A stretch of 64,000 bases of DNA from Clostridiales bacterium (lineage in GTDB: Bacteria > Bacillota > Clostridia > Peptostreptococcales > Anaerovoracaceae). The stretch spans positions 2,694,929-2,758,928 of the forward strand of contig CP042469.1 in NCBI GenBank assembly GCA_015243575.1, in the 5' to 3' direction. The notes beneath the pieces are model-generated. The model made no database searches, was not told the DNA's origin, and worked only from the letters and a program-made list of their open reading frames with translations. The first letter of the stretch is position 1. Every line of letters begins with the position of its first letter. The translations under genes and the position numbers were made by a program. Positions 25,752 to 35,782 of the stretch are shown here, in pieces.

Positions 25752-26391
25752 CTTCTTTTAGAATCATATCCTTCACCTTCATAAGCCGGGTAATATTGCC
25801 CCGTTCATTCTCTTCCAGCTTCATGGAGATATAGCGAATCTTCTCCGTCATATTGGGAATCATCACATATTCCAGAGCACTGACACGTCGGCGGGTCTTT
25901 TCAATTTCCTCTGCCAGCAGCTGCGTAGTCTTTTCTACCTCAGCCAGCTTCAGCATATCCTGAAACACATGGGAAAGTGCTGCTACTGCAGTATCCAATT
26001 CCCCGGAGGTCATGGCAAAGCCATAGGGATAGATTTCCCCAGGATCATCACTTCGTGTTTTGAACTCATAGATCGGAACGTTAACGCTCATAATGTTGCA
26101 GTACGAAACGTCCAGTGTAACCGACTGCTTCGGGTACAGCAGCGCCTGCTCCATCATATTGGGTGACATGAGGGCCGAAGCCACTGTGAATGAAGCGTGG
26201 GCTGTCATCAGAGATTCTTCCACTCTCGTTCTCAGTTCCTTATTCAAACGGACGATATCAAGGAATTGCTTCATCAGCTCATCCCGCTTATCTTTTAGAA
26301 GTTTGTGCCCTCTGCGAGCCGTTTTCAGCCGGTTTTTTAAGCGGGTAAGCTCCATTCGCGTCATATTGGTCGTTGTTGATGAGGTAGCCAT
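25732..26391 (-). CDS. ntpD: V-type ATPase subunit D
   Basis: A 219-residue central-stalk subunit of the V/A-type ATPase, a long antiparallel coiled coil that rotates inside the A3B3 ring. The N-terminal TRMELTRLKNRLKTARRGHKLLKDKRDEL and the C-terminal ALEYVMIPNMTEKIRYI are typical. It is the last gene of the operon, 17 bp after ntpB. Its last codons lie in the first unit of a 17-bp tandem repeat, so the extreme C-terminus (HGYQE) may be a recent addition. Confidence 0.95.
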   Translation of the reverse strand: MATSSTTTNMTRMELTRLKNRLKTARRGHKLLKDKRDELMKQFLDIVRLNKELRTRVEESLMTAHASFTVASALMSPNMMEQALLYPKQSVTLDVSYCNIMSVNVPIYEFKTRSDDPGEIYPYGFAMTSGELDTAVAALSHVFQDMLKLAEVEKTTQLLAEEIEKTRRRVSALEYVMIPNMTEKIRYISMKLEENERGNITRLMKVKDMILKEAHGYQE

Positions 26392-26408
26392 TTGTTATCG
26401 CCCCCCTG

Positions 26409-27788
26409 TCAATCTTTCTTCTTCGGCAAATACTTTTCAATAAGATCCGTATTGATACGTTTCAGTTCTGAGGTAGGCAGCATGGATAGAAGCTCCCATC
26501 CCAGATCCAGTGTTTCTTCTATGGATCGATTCTCATCACTGCCTTGGGCAACATAACGCCTTTCAAATTCATCCGCAAATTTGGCAAAGAGCAGGTCGGT
26601 TTCACACAGGGCTGCCTCTCCCAAAATCGTCATCAGCTCCTTCATTTCTTTTCCCGTGGCGTAGGCGGCGAAAAGCTGATTCATGGTGCCGGAATGGTCC
26701 TCTCTAGTCTTCCCTTTCCCGATCCCTTTGTCCTTCAGTCGAGAGAGAGATGGGAGCACATCCACCGGCGGACGAATCCCTTTTCGGAACAGTTCACGTG
26801 AGAGAATAATCTGCCCCTCAGTAATATATCCGGTAAGATCAGGAATCGGATGGGTCTTGTCATCCTCGGGCATGGTCAGAATCGGGATCATTGTAATGGA
26901 ACCTTCATAGCCCAGCCTTCTTCCTGCTCGCTCATACATGGTCGCAAGGTCCGTATACAGGTACCCCGGATATCCTCGACGACCCGGGACCTCCTTACGA
27001 GCGGCGGAAACCTCACGAAGAGCTTCCGCATAATTGGTAATGTCAGTGAGGATGACGAGAACGTGCATCCCCTTATCAAACGCCAGATATTCTGCGGCGG
27101 TAAGCGCCATACGTGGTGTTGAAATACGCTCTACCGCAGGGTCGTTTGCCAGGTTTGTAAACAGTACAGTCCTGTCAAGAGCACCTGTGCGGCGGAATTC
27201 CTGAACGAAGAAATTTGCCTCTTCAAAGGTAATCCCTATGGCGGCGAAAACAACAGCAAAATTTGATGATGTCCCAAGAACCTTCGCCTGTCTTGCAATT
27301 TGTGCTGCCAGATCTGCATGGGGCAGCCCCGAACCGGAAAAGATCGGAAGCTTCTGTCCACGTACCAGAGTATTCAGGCCATCAATGGTGGAAATACCCG
27401 TCTGAATAAACTCAGAGGGATAATCCCTCGCTGCCGGATTCATCGGAAGCCCGTTGATGTCACGGTACTCATCCGCAAGAATCTCCGGGCCGCCATCGAT
27501 GGGCACCCCCATTCCGCTGAATACCCTTCCCAGCATATCGCCTGATACACCAAGCTCTAAGCTGTGTCCGAGAAAGCGAACCTTGGACTGAGCAAGGTTG
27601 ATTCCTGCCGAGCTTTCAAACAGCTGAACAACAGCCTTATCTTCATGAACCTCCAGCACCTTGCAGCGGCGAAGCTGTCCGTCTGGCAGTTCGATTTCCC
27701 CCAGCTCGTCATAGGTAACATCCTGCACCTTGCGCACCACCATCAGAGGACCGGAAATCTCATGGATTGTACGATATTCTTTAATCAT
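26409..27788 (-). CDS. ntpB: V-type ATPase subunit B
   Basis: A 459-residue non-catalytic nucleotide-binding subunit of the A3B3 hexamer. It has the F1/V1 family fold but no Walker A motif; the equivalent position reads [10 protein letters not shown], as normal for B subunits. [20 protein letters not shown] is the family signature near residue 350. The start overlaps the end of ntpA by eight bases (ATGATTAA), so translation is coupled, which suits the equal stoichiometry of A and B. Confidence 0.96.
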   Translation of the reverse strand: MIKEYRTIHEISGPLMVVRKVQDVTYDELGEIELPDGQLRRCKVLEVHEDKAVVQLFESSAGINLAQSKVRFLGHSLELGVSGDMLGRVFSGMGVPIDGGPEILADEYRDINGLPMNPAARDYPSEFIQTGISTIDGLNTLVRGQKLPIFSGSGLPHADLAAQIARQAKVLGTSSNFAVVFAAIGITFEEANFFVQEFRRTGALDRTVLFTNLANDPAVERISTPRMALTAAEYLAFDKGMHVLVILTDITNYAEALREVSAARKEVPGRRGYPGYLYTDLATMYERAGRRLGYEGSITMIPILTMPEDDKTHPIPDLTGYITEGQIILSRELFRKGIRPPVDVLPSLSRLKDKGIGKGKTREDHSGTMNQLFAAYATGKEMKELMTILGEAALCETDLLFAKFADEFERRYVAQGSDENRSIEETLDLGWELLSMLPTSELKRINTDLIEKYLPKKKD

Positions 27789-29559
27789 TTTCCTTTCCTC
27801 CTTTTGCTGCGATCCTATCGATCTCTTGCTGCATCAATTCTTCGATTTCCCGGTATACGCGTACATAATCCCCCTCCGGAACACCCTTTGCCCTGCCGAT
27901 TTTTTCACGGGCCGAAATAGCAAACAATTCCTGAAGATCAACGCATTGATCTAGTACAGCCCTTGCCAGGCTATCATACTGCAGAATCAAATGCATCAGC
28001 TTTGCCTGACGATCATAGGAGGAATAGCTATCTATGTCAACAAATGCATTCTGCTGGAGAAAGTCCTCTCGGATCATTTTTGCAGTTTCCAGTGTCAGCT
28101 GATCCTCATAGGAGAGAGAATCCTTGCCCACTAGTTGAACGATTTCATTGAGGGTCGCTTCTTCCTGCAGAATACGCAGCGCCTTTTCCCTGTTTAAGAA
28201 GTAGTCTTTCCCCAAATTTTCATCATACCATGGTTTCAGGGTATCCAAGTACAGAGAATAGGATGTCAGCCAATTTACTGCTGGGAAATGCCTTCTGTAG
28301 GCAAGACTGGCATCCAGTCCCCAGAAAACCTTGACGATTCGCATGGTACCCTGGGAAACAGGCTCTGAAATATCCCCACCAGGCGGAGATACAGCACCGA
28401 TGGCGGTGAGGGAACCCTTTCGTCCCTCTCTGCCCATACAGGCAACGGTACCTGCTCTCTCATAAAATTGTGCGAGGCGTGAACTCAGGTAAGCGGGATA
28501 TCCCTCTTCCCCGGGCATTTCTTCCAGTCGCCCGGACATCTCACGAAGGGCTTCCGCCCAGCGTGAGGTTGAATCTGCAATAACTGCTACCGCATATCCC
28601 ATATCACGGAAATATTCCGCAATGGTGATTCCCGTATAGATGGAAGCCTCACGGGCAGCAACCGGCATATCGGAAGTATTTGCAATCATTACCGTTCGCT
28701 TCATCAATGACTCACCCGTTCTGGGATCCGTGAGTTCCGGAAATTCACGGAGTACGTCGGTCATCTCATTGCCGCGCTCTCCGCATCCGATATAGATTAC
28801 TACGTCCACATCAGACCATTTCGCCAGCTGATGCTGTACCACGGTTTTTCCGGAACCGAAAGGCCCGGGAACCGCTGCTGTGCCCCCCTTGGCAATGGGA
28901 AAGAGGGTGTCGATGATCCGCTGTCCACTGGACAAAGGCTGCGTAGGCGGGAATTTTTCTTGATAAGGTCTGCCGATCCGAACCGGCCACTTTTGCATCA
29001 TGGTCAACTCTTTTTCCGAACCATCAGCGGTTTTCAGCACCGCAACTGTATCGTTGACAGTAAAGAGCCCGCTTTTGATGGATATAAGCGTGCCGGAGAT
29101 TCCTGGCGGGATCATAATCTTATGTAAAACGACAGGCCCTTCCTGTACGGTACCGATGACGTCTCCGCCGATCAATTGATCTCCCTCTTTGGCTGTGGCT
29201 GAAAATTCCCATTTGCTTTCCCTGCTCAGAGAGGGTACTTCAACACCTCGCGTGATCGTTGGTCCGGTGAGCTTCATAATTTCTTCTAAAGGACGTTGGA
29301 TTCCGTCATATATGGTTCCGATCATTCCCGGCCCAAGTTCGACGGCAAGAGGCGCACCGGTGGTCTCCACCACGGCCCCCGGTCCCAACCCTGAGGTTTC
29401 TTCATATACCTGAATAAAAGCGCTGTCGCCGGTCATGTTCAGGATCTCACCGATGAGCCTCTGTTCTCCGACACGGACCACGTCCGCCATACTCGCATCG
29501 GCCAGTCCGGTTGCTACCACCAGAGGACCGGATACTTTAACAATTCTACCTTTGCTCAT
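27781..29559 (-). CDS. ntpA: V-type ATPase catalytic subunit A
   Basis: A 592-residue catalytic subunit that hydrolyses or makes ATP. The Walker A motif GPFGSGKT is near residue 232, followed by the catalytic Glu region GCGERGNEM and the [20 protein letters not shown] signature. The long insertion between N-terminal barrel and nucleotide domain (about residues 110-190) is the hallmark of V/A-type A subunits as opposed to F-type beta. It is the eighth gene of the operon, with about 120 bp separating it from ntpG upstream. Confidence 0.97.
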   Translation of the reverse strand: MSKGRIVKVSGPLVVATGLADASMADVVRVGEQRLIGEILNMTGDSAFIQVYEETSGLGPGAVVETTGAPLAVELGPGMIGTIYDGIQRPLEEIMKLTGPTITRGVEVPSLSRESKWEFSATAKEGDQLIGGDVIGTVQEGPVVLHKIMIPPGISGTLISIKSGLFTVNDTVAVLKTADGSEKELTMMQKWPVRIGRPYQEKFPPTQPLSSGQRIIDTLFPIAKGGTAAVPGPFGSGKTVVQHQLAKWSDVDVVIYIGCGERGNEMTDVLREFPELTDPRTGESLMKRTVMIANTSDMPVAAREASIYTGITIAEYFRDMGYAVAVIADSTSRWAEALREMSGRLEEMPGEEGYPAYLSSRLAQFYERAGTVACMGREGRKGSLTAIGAVSPPGGDISEPVSQGTMRIVKVFWGLDASLAYRRHFPAVNWLTSYSLYLDTLKPWYDENLGKDYFLNREKALRILQEEATLNEIVQLVGKDSLSYEDQLTLETAKMIREDFLQQNAFVDIDSYSSYDRQAKLMHLILQYDSLARAVLDQCVDLQELFAISAREKIGRAKGVPEGDYVRVYREIEELMQQEIDRIAAKGGKEND

Positions 29560-29681
29560 ATTCCTGTTCCCTTCTTATATAACTGATTTGTCAATGCAAA
29601 CAAAAGGGTTTGCGATATGTGCTGGAAGCCTATACTAAGTACTCAGGATATTCATCACTGAAACCATTTATGGCAACCAGA

Positions 29682-29996
29682 CTAGTCTTTGAAAATGTCA
29701 ACGCCCACCGCTCGTTCCACCGAACGCTTCAGGTTTTCCATACTGATGCCCAAACTCCCCTGTTTTCCAGGGATAAGAATGATTGCGGGCATGACCTCGT
29801 CCTTATATTGAGCAATATCCTGAGGAATTTGAGCAGCCAGCGTTTCAGTAATGTAAATCACTGCATACTTTTTCTTTGCCAAAGCGTGTATCTGCACTGC
29901 CGCCTGATCCTTCGTGTCTGCAAAAAATACCTCCAGACCCAATGCTTTAAAGCCAAGTACACTGTCACGATCGCCTAAAACTGCTACATTATACAT
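29682..29996 (-). CDS. ntpG: V-type ATPase subunit F
   Basis: A 104-residue central-stalk subunit F (NtpG in Enterococcus) with a CheY-like fold; it begins YNVAVLGDRDSVLGFKALG, typical for the family. ATG 29996 overlaps the end of ntpC by eight bases (ATGTATAA), indicating coupled translation. Upstream in-frame codons are inside ntpC. In the complex it pairs with subunit D and modulates ATP hydrolysis. Confidence 0.93.
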   Translation of the reverse strand: MYNVAVLGDRDSVLGFKALGLEVFFADTKDQAAVQIHALAKKKYAVIYITETLAAQIPQDIAQYKDEVMPAIILIPGKQGSLGISMENLKRSVERAVGVDIFKD

Positions 29997-30990
29997 AGAT
30001 CTCACGCAACCTTTCACGAATGATATCCCGATTAAGTCCAGCCATGAGCCCAGTCATGATGATGCGCACTGCCGTATATTCCGTTTCTTTCGCCGCCAGA
30101 TAAGAAATGACCGGCTGTTCCCCGAAAGGCACAAAACGAGCAGTGGACAGATATTGGCTGACCGCATCGTCACAGAGCTTCTCAAAGAGTGTCAGGGGAC
30201 CGCCCTGAAGAGCGCGAACGCCGGAAGCAGCCGCCTCCTTTAAAAGAGACGTACTGTAAAAGTCTTCTATAGAAGCACCGGACACAACCGTTTCCACGAT
30301 CCGGTTTCCATCCATATTCCCTCCTGCAAAAAGCTTGGTCCGCAGAAACTCAGCGCCCTTTCCCATTCTGACCGTTCGAACAACCGATCTCAGATTTGCT
30401 GCATCGATTAAGATTCTAACATAGCCGAAAAGGAAGATACTTTTTGCTTTTTCTGCCGCATCAAACAGATCTGCATAATAATATCGATCCAGGAGGGTAT
30501 CTGCCATCTGGGGGTCTTTTGTGGCTGACAGCACTTCTCTTGCTTCTGTGATGGCATCCCGAAGGATAGAAGGCAAGCCAAAAAGTTCATTTTGCTGGAC
30601 TCCTTTTTGAATCACACCAAGAGGCACCCGTCCGGAGCCGGAAAGCAGATCGGTTCCGTCAATACCTTGCACGATAGATTTCAGAAGTACTTTCACGTTA
30701 TGATAATCATCTTTTATTCGAAATACGTCCAATATCTGAGGCTGATCGGGTATAAAAAAAGCAATTTCTCCAAAGGTCTTCTGACGCTCTGCCGCAAGGC
30801 TCTGTTCGAGACTTTCCATGGAGTTTGCAGAGAACTCGCCGTAACCGCATTCTTGAAGAATTCTTACAATTTCCTCGGTTCTTCCGGATTCCAGCATCAT
30901 TTCCATACGCTCGCGATTCACCATGTTATTTTCGAGAGAACGTACCCGGGTTGTTAGAAACAGATATTCTGTCTCATCAAATTTCGTCAT
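29989..30990 (-). CDS. ntpC: V-type ATPase subunit C
   Basis: A 333-residue V-ATPase subunit C (AtpC/d-type), the funnel-shaped socket that links the central stalk to the K ring. It is a largely helical protein with the family features EYLFLTTRVRSLENNM at the start and VRIIMTGLMAGLNRDIIRERLREIYV at the end. The gene sits between ntpE (25-bp gap) and ntpG (8-base overlap), the expected position. Confidence 0.93.
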   Translation of the reverse strand: MTKFDETEYLFLTTRVRSLENNMVNRERMEMMLESGRTEEIVRILQECGYGEFSANSMESLEQSLAAERQKTFGEIAFFIPDQPQILDVFRIKDDYHNVKVLLKSIVQGIDGTDLLSGSGRVPLGVIQKGVQQNELFGLPSILRDAITEAREVLSATKDPQMADTLLDRYYYADLFDAAEKAKSIFLFGYVRILIDAANLRSVVRTVRMGKGAEFLRTKLFAGGNMDGNRIVETVVSGASIEDFYSTSLLKEAAASGVRALQGGPLTLFEKLCDDAVSQYLSTARFVPFGEQPVISYLAAKETEYTAVRIIMTGLMAGLNRDIIRERLREIYV

Positions 30991-31015
30991 ATAGCTTCCT
31001 CCTCCCTAAGCCTGG

Positions 31016-31606
31016 TTAGTCAAAGAGAATACCAGCAAGTTCACCTGCCATTTCGCTTCGCAGCTGGCGAATCAGACTCTCCAAGGTACAGTTGATCTCG
31101 ATATCCTCATCTCTGAGTAAAAGTCCGCCTTTGATAGCTCTGAAATCCTCTGCCAAAGTAAGGTGTCCGCCGCCGGGAATCAATCCGTTGGCTTCCCGCA
31201 CGACAGTCTCCCCTACTTTTAATCGGTCCTCATTTGATAATAGAACCTCCTCGTATCCGCTGCGGGATGCTTTCGCCGCAAGCCTTGCAAGCAGGAGTAC
31301 ATAATCCTTTTCCGGCAGTCCTTTGATACGGTCTAGAGCAGTATCAAAAGCCCGTTCAAGTAATTCCTGCTTGACGGAAAGTTCAAGTTTTCTCGTATCC
31401 AACATAGCGACTCCTTCGAGTCTTTCAATCCGTTCGGTCGCAGCTCCCTGCCCTCTGCTGAGGATTTCTCTGCTTTCCTTACGGGCAGCATCCGCATACC
31501 GGGCGGCAATCTCCTCCGCTTTTTCTCTCGCTTCACGGGTGATCTCCGCAAGCTCCTGTTCCGCATTTTGTATGATTCGTTCCGTGATCTTTTCAATTCC
31601 ATTCAT
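31016..31606 (-). CDS. ntpE: V-type ATPase subunit E
   Basis: A 196-residue peripheral-stalk subunit. Residues 1-75 are a charged coiled coil (NAEQELAEITREAREKAEEI) that pairs with the ntpF product, and the C-terminal globular part contacts the A3B3 top. A C-terminal DFRAIKGGLLLRDEDIEINCT matches the conserved end of the family. It follows the second K subunit after 63 bp and precedes ntpC. Confidence 0.93.
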   Translation of the reverse strand: MNGIEKITERIIQNAEQELAEITREAREKAEEIAARYADAARKESREILSRGQGAATERIERLEGVAMLDTRKLELSVKQELLERAFDTALDRIKGLPEKDYVLLLARLAAKASRSGYEEVLLSNEDRLKVGETVVREANGLIPGGGHLTLAEDFRAIKGGLLLRDEDIEINCTLESLIRQLRSEMAGELAGILFD

Positions 31607-31669
31607 GGGTAATTTGCCATCCTTTCGATGGGATATTGACGCGGTATCTGCGCAAAACTGAAGTGGCGA

Positions 31670-32149
31670 CTACAGGCTGTTGAGCATCAGGAATGATGCC
31701 AGCAAACAGAGAATGGCGTAAAACTCGACCATGATCGCCATTATAATCCCCTTCGACAGCTCCTCTGGGCGCTTGGAACATAACGCGGCACCTGCAGCAG
31801 CACATTTTCCTTGTGCGATCGCTGATAAAAGTCCTCCGATGGCCATAGGCATACAAGCTGCGAAGAACATGATTCCCCCTTGAATTTCAAGGGCGCGAAG
31901 ACCTCCGCTGAAAAAGTCCAGCTTCATCAATGCAAAGAACCACGTTACCAAACCATAAAGACCTTGTGTTCCCGGCAGGATCTGAAGAATCAGTACCTGA
32001 GAAAACTTACCGGGATCTTCTGTCAACACTCCCGCACCCACTTCTCCTACACTTCCTACACCCTTTGCTGAACCTGCACAGCATAGGCCTACTGCCAGAG
32101 CTGCACCAAGCATTGCGATTGCTGTACCACCAAATCCGATTAATTCCAT
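31670..32149 (-). CDS. ntpK: V-type ATPase subunit K (second copy)
   Basis: A 159-residue membrane rotor subunit with four hydrophobic helices in two hairpins. The Na+-coordinating positions described for Enterococcus hirae NtpK appear conserved: Leu58, Thr61 and Gln62 in LPGTQGLYG, Gln113 in AQGK, and the essential Glu142 in MVEFYAIL. The protein is closely similar to the upstream copy (32184-32663), with all these positions at identical numbers. The GSAKGVGSVGEVGAGVL loop is typical. Two K genes imply either a mixed ring or redundancy. Confidence 0.94.
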   Translation of the reverse strand: MELIGFGGTAIAMLGAALAVGLCCAGSAKGVGSVGEVGAGVLTEDPGKFSQVLILQILPGTQGLYGLVTWFFALMKLDFFSGGLRALEIQGGIMFFAACMPMAIGGLLSAIAQGKCAAAGAALCSKRPEELSKGIIMAIMVEFYAILCLLASFLMLNSL

Positions 32150-32183
32150 TGTTAAAAGCCTCCTCTTTCATCTCGTAAATATT

Positions 32184-32663
32184 TTAAAAATTATTCAGCA
32201 TCAGGAACGTGGAAAGCAATGCCAGTATGGCATAAAACTCTACCATGATCGCCAGTATGATGCTTTTGGAAAGTTCATTGGGGCGCTTCGTCATAAGAGA
32301 AAGCCCTCCGGCTCCCAGCCTGCCCTGGACGATTCCGAAAATAAACCCTCCGATTGCTACAGGCATGCACGCTCCAAAGAACGCAACTCCTTCTCTTAGA
32401 GTAAACGAAACGAGATTTCCATCAAAAAAACCCAGCTTCATCAAAGCCAGAAACCAAACGACAAGCCCGTAAAGACCCTGCGTGCCCGGAAGGATCTGCA
32501 GGATGAGTACTCTGGAAAATTTGGACGGATCTACAGAAAGGACTCCGGCGCCGGCTCTTCCGACAGTGCCAACTCCTTTTGCAGAGCCTGAACAAGGCAA
32601 TCCTACTGCAAGGGCAGCTCCGATAAAAGCTACAGCCGTTCCCATAAGCGCAAGTAAGTTCAT
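32184..32663 (-). CDS. ntpK: V-type ATPase subunit K (first copy)
   Basis: A 159-residue four-helix proteolipid, the first of two tandem K genes. Predicted Na+ ligands: Leu58, Thr61, Gln62 (LPGTQGLYG), Gln113 (VQGR) and Glu142 (MVEFYAIL). Its start overlaps the stop of ntpI by four bases (ATGA). It differs from copy two mainly in loops and in the short segment between helices 2 and 3. The gene pair most likely arose by tandem duplication. Confidence 0.94.
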   Translation of the reverse strand: MNLLALMGTAVAFIGAALAVGLPCSGSAKGVGTVGRAGAGVLSVDPSKFSRVLILQILPGTQGLYGLVVWFLALMKLGFFDGNLVSFTLREGVAFFGACMPVAIGGFIFGIVQGRLGAGGLSLMTKRPNELSKSIILAIMVEFYAILALLSTFLMLNNF

Positions 32664-34609
32664 CCCTTCACCTCCCCGTCTTCTGATACAATATCAACGT
32701 ATTTCGTATGATACTTAAGTGGCTTAAACGGTCTGCCCCCGGATACGTAAAATTTGCTGAAGTACTCCAGATACTGCAGTCTGGCAGTATGTACATACGT
32801 TCCGATTACGTTAATTCCCATGTTAAAGGTATGACCGAATACAAAGATGACTAAAAAAGCAAAGATGTTGCCGGGCAGCGATCCCAGAATGTTAACCACG
32901 CTGGCAATAACCGTTGTTGCAAGCATAAGAGCCATCAAGCGGGTATAGGATAAGATATCTCCCAGCCAACTGGTGATGTTGTAGAGGCTTGCGATCCCGC
33001 CCAGCAGTTTTGCCGGAATTCCTTTCTTTGCTCTGCCCTGTGTAAGGATCAGTGCCGCAATACCTGTAAACAATACAAAAGGCGTACCTTTGATCACAAA
33101 AACGGCAATCCCCGCAAACAGAAGCCACCAGCTTCCCACGTCAAACAACGCATCCAAAGGATGGCCATCGCGGAAACACATATAGATATGGATACACATT
33201 CCGACAAATAACTGAACTGCACCCATTATGACTGATAGATAAAGAATCTTAAGAGGATCTGTAAGCGGGTCTAAAACTGGCACGTAAAGAACAAAGTCCT
33301 CAAAGCCAAGAAATTGCTCCGCTACTACGCTGACCGCATCTCCAAAGATCGATCCGCTTAAAAAACCCCAGACAGCGGCACTGGCGCCGCAGATGGTTGC
33401 AAGCTGTAAAATATTCCCCAAAACTCCTTTGGGTTTAAATTTACGGATTACAATTTGTGACAGGATGATAAGGATAATACCATATGCCACATCACCGAAC
33501 ATCATTCCGTAAAAAATAGTGAAAAACGGGAAGATCAGCGGATTGGGATCAATGCCTCCATAACCAGGCAAGCTGTACATTTCCGTGACCATATCCATCG
33601 ATTGAATTAATTTCTTATTGCGCAGCTCCGTGGGAGGAATGTCCTCCTCTCCAGGCTCAAGAATTTCCATAGCGCATTCAAAATTATGTAATTCTGCTTC
33701 AAGCATATGTACATCCGGAGCTGGAACCCAGCCCTTGAGATATACCAATGTGCCGGTCGTTACCAGTCTGCTTCTTGCCTCTTCTATCGCAAGCTCTTGC
33801 ACCATTTGATCTGAGCAAACCTGAAGATCACTTCGAAAACAGGAATAAGAAGTGATTTTCGCCTCTAGCTCTTCCTTTTTCCGGTCCAGCTCTGCGATTT
33901 CCGTATCAATCATTTTTATGTTTGATGCTGCACTTCCCTCAATGTCCTTCAACGCTGTGGGATTAAAAGAGAAGGTTCGAAGCGTTTCTGTTACGGCAGC
34001 CTCTTCTTCTTTGTGATATACAAGCAGCAAGTAGTGCTGCTCCTTGTCTGAGGATGCGTGGAAGCACGCAGCAGAAAGCCCGTTCTTTCCAATCGTCGCT
34101 TGTATTTCCTCCAGCGAAACCGCTGCTGGGCATACACCAAAAACAATCCGTGTCGACTCTGTCTCGCGAAGGCTTAGATCGACATCCAAACTGCTCCATG
34201 GCAGCAGCCCTATGCGCTGACTACCCAAACGATTTTTCTGAGAGCTGACTTGGCTGATCTGCCTGCTGCAGTCATTAATAACGGCAGCGCTTTCAAGGGT
34301 CGAAGTACGATAATCCGCATCACAAAAGGTATCCTCCCGAATTTCTTTTCTCAGGATAAAGAGACCTGATTTTTCCGGGGCATATTTCTTCAGTGTATCC
34401 AATGCAGTATTAACACCGGCAGCCTTGGATTTCGCATTGCTTACCGCTGCCCGTTCCCGCTTGACCAGAGATGACCACTCCGGATCTGCCAGTTCTGCAT
34501 CCAGCTCAGTGATTTCAACACAGCCTGCTCGCTGCAGAAGCTTCATCATCTGCTCTTTGTCGCTGGCAAGGGACAACAAATGAAGTCGTTTCATTTTTAC
34601 GATAGCCAT
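32660..34609 (-). CDS. ntpI: V-type ATPase subunit I
   Basis: A 649-residue stator subunit (a-type). Residues 1-340 form the cytoplasmic arm that binds the peripheral stalks; the C-terminal half has about seven or eight membrane helices. Landmarks are FPFFTIFYGMMFGDVAYG at the first helices and, near the end, HTARLQYLEYFSKFY, which carries the arginine that faces the glutamate of subunit K during ion translocation. The start shares one base with the ntpF stop (TAATG) and the end overlaps ntpK, so it is translationally coupled on both sides. Confidence 0.95.
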   Translation of the reverse strand: MAIVKMKRLHLLSLASDKEQMMKLLQRAGCVEITELDAELADPEWSSLVKRERAAVSNAKSKAAGVNTALDTLKKYAPEKSGLFILRKEIREDTFCDADYRTSTLESAAVINDCSRQISQVSSQKNRLGSQRIGLLPWSSLDVDLSLRETESTRIVFGVCPAAVSLEEIQATIGKNGLSAACFHASSDKEQHYLLLVYHKEEEAAVTETLRTFSFNPTALKDIEGSAASNIKMIDTEIAELDRKKEELEAKITSYSCFRSDLQVCSDQMVQELAIEEARSRLVTTGTLVYLKGWVPAPDVHMLEAELHNFECAMEILEPGEEDIPPTELRNKKLIQSMDMVTEMYSLPGYGGIDPNPLIFPFFTIFYGMMFGDVAYGIILIILSQIVIRKFKPKGVLGNILQLATICGASAAVWGFLSGSIFGDAVSVVAEQFLGFEDFVLYVPVLDPLTDPLKILYLSVIMGAVQLFVGMCIHIYMCFRDGHPLDALFDVGSWWLLFAGIAVFVIKGTPFVLFTGIAALILTQGRAKKGIPAKLLGGIASLYNITSWLGDILSYTRLMALMLATTVIASVVNILGSLPGNIFAFLVIFVFGHTFNMGINVIGTYVHTARLQYLEYFSKFYVSGGRPFKPLKYHTKYVDIVSEDGEVKG

Positions 34610-34923
34610 TAGACACTTACGATCCTTTCTACGATCCTGGAAACGGCTTGATCCAGCCGCTGTTCCGCAGCTTGCCGAAGGCTTTCACATCTGATTTGTG
34701 CGTTGTTCATCAGTTCTGCAGCCTGTATTGCAGCCTTCTTCTCTGCATCGTTTAGCAAAGAGCGGACTTCCGTTTCCGCATCCATTTTCGCCTTCTCCAG
34801 ATAAGCTTTTCCTCCTCGTTCCGCATCAATGATCAGCTTCTGGGCATTCGCCGCAGCTTCTTTCTTTCGCTGCTGATATTGCTGCTCTGTGTCTGTAATT
34901 TGTTTGATTGCTTCTAACGACAT
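34609..34923 (-). CDS. ntpF: V-type ATPase peripheral-stalk subunit (G/H-like)
   Basis: A 104-residue, almost entirely charged coiled coil (IKQITDTEQQYQQRKKEAAA onward, Ala/Glu/Lys rich), as expected of the peripheral-stalk partner of subunit E (NtpF in Enterococcus, subunit H/G elsewhere). Sequence conservation in this family is low, so the call rests on position as first gene of the operon, length and composition. A good AAGGATG site precedes the ATG. A leader of about 380 bases with RNA structure lies upstream. Confidence 0.85.
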   Translation of the reverse strand: MSLEAIKQITDTEQQYQQRKKEAAANAQKLIIDAERGGKAYLEKAKMDAETEVRSLLNDAEKKAAIQAAELMNNAQIRCESLRQAAEQRLDQAVSRIVERIVSV

Positions 34924-35113
34924 GTTCTCATCCTTTCAACACATTTGAGGAAACAAAATCCCCATCCTGAATATTCATTTTTCTGCAGATAGAGAGATTT
35001 TTATTGATAGAACATACGGTACAACAAAAATGATCCGGAAAACTGGAGGCATTATTGTATACTGTATATTTATCAATGATTATATGAATCCCTTGATGAA
35101 ACAAAGTTGTTCA

Positions 35114-35137
35114 AAAAAGGAAACCTATCTTGAGGTT
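35114..35137 (-). terminator. terminator-like hairpin in the V-ATPase leader
   Basis: Minus-strand AACCT-CAAGAT-AGGTT followed by TCC and six T. The 5-bp stem is short, so it may be a regulated attenuator or no terminator at all. It lies about 200 bases before the first ntp gene. Confidence 0.4.
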
Positions 35138-35219
35138 AGAATTTTAATACAGGCAGGCTTTTCTTAAACGTGCCCGATAAAGAATGTTAAGAGTTTGATT
35201 TATTTTAAGATTTCATTAT

Positions 35220-35300
35220 AAGAGCGGGATTTTCCCGGAACACTTTCACGCGTTCGATCGGCAACTTCTTTATTTTTTCGAGTTGTTACCGAACAATCGA
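35220..35300 (-). promoter_or_regulatory. structured RNA leader of the V-ATPase operon (candidate riboswitch)
   Basis: Beginning about ten bases after the predicted transcription start, the minus strand folds into a hairpin with three matched blocks, GTT/AAC, CGG/CCG and CAACT/AGTTG (35252-35294), then GCGTGAAAGTG, then a second hairpin CGGGA-AAA-TCCCG. No gene lies here. Na+-sensing riboswitches (DUF1646 motif, Na+-I class) are known upstream of V-type ATPase genes, and the K subunits here look Na+-specific, so this is my candidate. I have not matched it to the published consensus. Confidence 0.4.
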
Positions 35301-35309
35301 TATGGCGAA

Positions 35310-35338
35310 ATTATATCCTAGTTTAAAATTTCAAGCAA
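35310..35338 (-). promoter_or_regulatory. promoter of the V-ATPase operon
   Basis: Minus-strand TTGCTT (35333-35338), 17-bp spacer, TATAAT (35310-35315). Initiation near 35303 gives a leader of about 380 bases before ntpF. Confidence 0.6.
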
Positions 35339-35782
35339 GCATATTTTCGAAATTTTTAGTAATCTTTAGCAAATCTTTAACGAAAATTTCGTCAATTTAA
35401 CCTCTGCTTAGCCGCAACATTTTCGAAATTCCAACAATTCCCCGCAGATTTTTGCTGGTTCTATGCTCGGCCGGTGGGCAGCATAAATAAAAAGAGATAA
35501 CACCGAATGCCATCTCTTTTTTTATCAATACAAAATAAAAAAGGCGACAGCAACAAATGCTATCCACCCTCTATAGCTCAATTCTCAAATAAGCAATTCT
35601 TATCCGTCCGATATTGGAACTGTATCTATCTAACAGACTTAGAACAACTCACCTCGCAGCAAAAGCTTTCGCAATTGCAACTTTGACCGAAAATCTATAT
35701 TCCATTAGAGCTATTATAAACCATACTAAAGAAAATGAAAATAGGGAATTCAAAAAACAAATGAATTATTCGTTTGGTACCG
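35339..35782. other. gene-free region between V-ATPase promoter and BrkB gene
   Basis: About 440 AT-rich bases. A 10-bp stem AAAAAGAGAT/ATCTCTTTTT (35489-35498 with 35512-35521) looks like a bidirectional terminator and could end the BrkB transcript. A 69-codon plus-strand frame at 35614-35823 lacks a ribosome binding site and overlaps the BrkB gene, so I do not call it. Confidence 0.5.
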
